In this document: positions 15,505 to 16,204 of the stretch, one piece after another | Numbering within the stretch: the first letter of the stretch is position 1 | Layout of the letters: each line of letters opens with the position of its first letter | NCBI GenBank assembly: GCA_946530565.1 | Contig: CAMNAE010000007.1 | Span: 1 to 16,204, forward strand | Length of the DNA stretch: 16,204 bases | DNA from: an uncultured Oscillibacter sp. | GTDB lineage: Bacteria; Bacillota; Clostridia; Oscillospirales; Oscillospiraceae | Reading direction: 5' to 3' | Position numbers and translations under genes: made by a program | The notes under the pieces: generated by a model | Told to the model about the DNA's origin: nothing | What the model saw: only the letters and a program-made list of their open reading frames with translations | Database searches by the model: none

Positions 15505-16204
15505 TTACACCGCGGCGAAGCCGGTCTCGAGATCTGCGAGGATGTCGTCGATGTGCTCGGTGCCGATCGAGAGGCGGATCGTGTTCGGGAAGATCCCCTG
15601 GTCGGCGAGCTCCGCCTCGCTGAGCTGGGAGTGCGTCGTCGTCGCGGGGTGGATCACAAGGCTCTTCACGTCGGCGACGTTCGCGAGCAGCGAGAAGATC
15701 TTAAGCGCGTCGATGAAGCGGTGCGCCTCGGCCTGTCCGCCCTTGATGTTGAAGGTGAAGATGGATGCGCCGCCCTTCGGGAAATATTTCTCATAGAGCG
15801 CGTGATCCGGATGCTCCGGCAGCGACGGGTGATTGACGGATTCCACCTTCGGGTGATGCGCGAGGTATTCGACGACCTTCTTCGTGTTCTCAGCGTGGCG
15901 CTCAAGGCGCAGCGAGAGCGTCTCGGTGCCCTGCAGGAGCAAAAAGGCCGCAAAGGGGGAGATGCACGCGCCGGTGTCGCGCAGCAGGATCGCGCGGATG
16001 TAGGTGACGAACGCGGCGGGGCCGACCGCGTCGACAAAGGAGATGCCGTGATAGCTCGGATTCGCCTCGGCGATCGGCGCATATTTCCCGCTCGCCTTCC
16101 AGTCGAATCTGCCGGAGTCGACGATGACGCCGCCGAGCGTCGTGCCGTGGCCGCCGATGAACTTGGTCGCGGAGTGGACGACGATGTCGGCCCCATGCTC
16201 GATC
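15505..16204 (-). CDS. metY: O-acetylhomoserine sulfhydrylase (PLP-dependent), 3' part
   Basis: About 232 C-terminal residues are visible; the N-terminus lies beyond the window edge. The enzyme makes homocysteine (or methionine) from O-acetylhomoserine and sulfide or methanethiol with pyridoxal phosphate. The visible part starts HGADIVVHSATKFIGGHGTT, with the PLP-binding lysine of SATK encoded at 16162-16164, then GGVIVDSGRFDW, the MetY-type LLRDTGACISPFAAFLLLQGTETLSLRLERH, and ends with the family close HPATTTHSQL...IRLSIGTEHIDDILADLE. These features favour the MetY/OAH-sulfhydrylase subgroup over cystathionine synthases. An apparent shorter reading from TTG 15942 is internal. It is followed by the DUF554 gene on the same strand without a recognisable terminator. 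Confidence 0.92.
   Translation of the reverse strand, partial: IEHGADIVVHSATKFIGGHGTTLGGVIVDSGRFDWKASGKYAPIAEANPSYHGISFVDAVGPAAFVTYIRAILLRDTGACISPFAAFLLLQGTETLSLRLERHAENTKKVVEYLAHHPKVESVNHPSLPEHPDHALYEKYFPKGGASIFTFNIKGGQAEAHRFIDALKIFSLLANVADVKSLVIHPATTTHSQLSEAELADQGIFPNTIRLSIGTEHIDDILADLETGFAAV

Noticed and set aside
15487..15506. GCC-GAAA-GGC stem followed by TTTTT as a terminator of metY
   Set aside because: The T-run lies on the plus-strand side, so it is in the wrong orientation for the minus-strand gene, and the stem is very short.
14660..15796. 378-codon plus-strand frame opposite the DUF554 and metY genes
   Set aside because: Highly charged Asp/Arg/His composition is typical of an antisense shadow; the minus strand encodes recognised membrane and PLP proteins there.
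1..16204. CRISPR arrays, tRNA genes, insertion sequences or phage remnants
   Set aside because: No spaced direct repeats, cloverleaf arms, transposase motifs or terminal inverted repeats were seen by reading; the stretch is compact housekeeping sequence.

Overview
The window is a stretch of ordinary chromosome from a GC-rich (roughly 65%) Gram-positive bacterium. The protein families, the purine-rich AAGGAGG-type ribosome binding sites and the gene content (uvrB/uvrA, era, recO, mutS2, a NusG domain II protein, a Gx transporter, DUF554) point to the Clostridia, most likely a gut Oscillospiraceae-type organism. That placement is inference from gene content, not from a database search. No mobile element, CRISPR array, tRNA or rRNA gene was seen.

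Region 1 (1 to about 10,400, plus strand) reads as one long operon: the 3' end of radC, then uvrB, a ybaK-type Cys-tRNA(Pro) deacylase, uvrA, era, recO, mutS2 and a uridine phosphorylase-like gene. Gaps run from 2 to 41 bases and no internal terminator was seen. The genes combine nucleotide excision repair, recombination repair, 30S assembly and tRNA editing. The operon ends at a perfect hairpin (10362-10398) that also serves tatD, which converges on it from the other strand.

Region 2 (10,404-11,709, minus strand) holds tatD and rpsT. rpsT has a clear sigma-A promoter, a TTG start codon and its own terminator. Region 3 (11,710-12,640) holds two divergent genes: a 72-residue two-helix membrane protein with a strong promoter (minus) and a small standalone HIRAN-domain protein with a long acidic tail (plus). 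A GC-rich hairpin without a U-tract separates the latter from the next convergent gene.

Region 4 (12,638-15,385, minus strand) contains a lipoprotein ApbE flavin transferase, a NusG domain II protein and a Gx-type membrane protein in one tightly packed operon. Its promoter is near consensus (TTGACA-17-TATTCT) and carries a palindrome over the predicted start site. Upstream of it is a DUF554 membrane protein with its own TATAAT box. The ApbE/NusG_II/Gx set recalls loci tied to extracytoplasmic flavin redox chemistry. Region 5 is the 3' part of an O-acetylhomoserine sulfhydrylase gene, cut by the window edge.

No clearly new multi-gene system is visible. The points most worth a second look are the acidic-tailed HIRAN protein, the ApbE/NusG_II/Gx operon with its candidate operator, the altered base-recognition region of the uridine phosphorylase-like enzyme, and the TTG-started rpsT.
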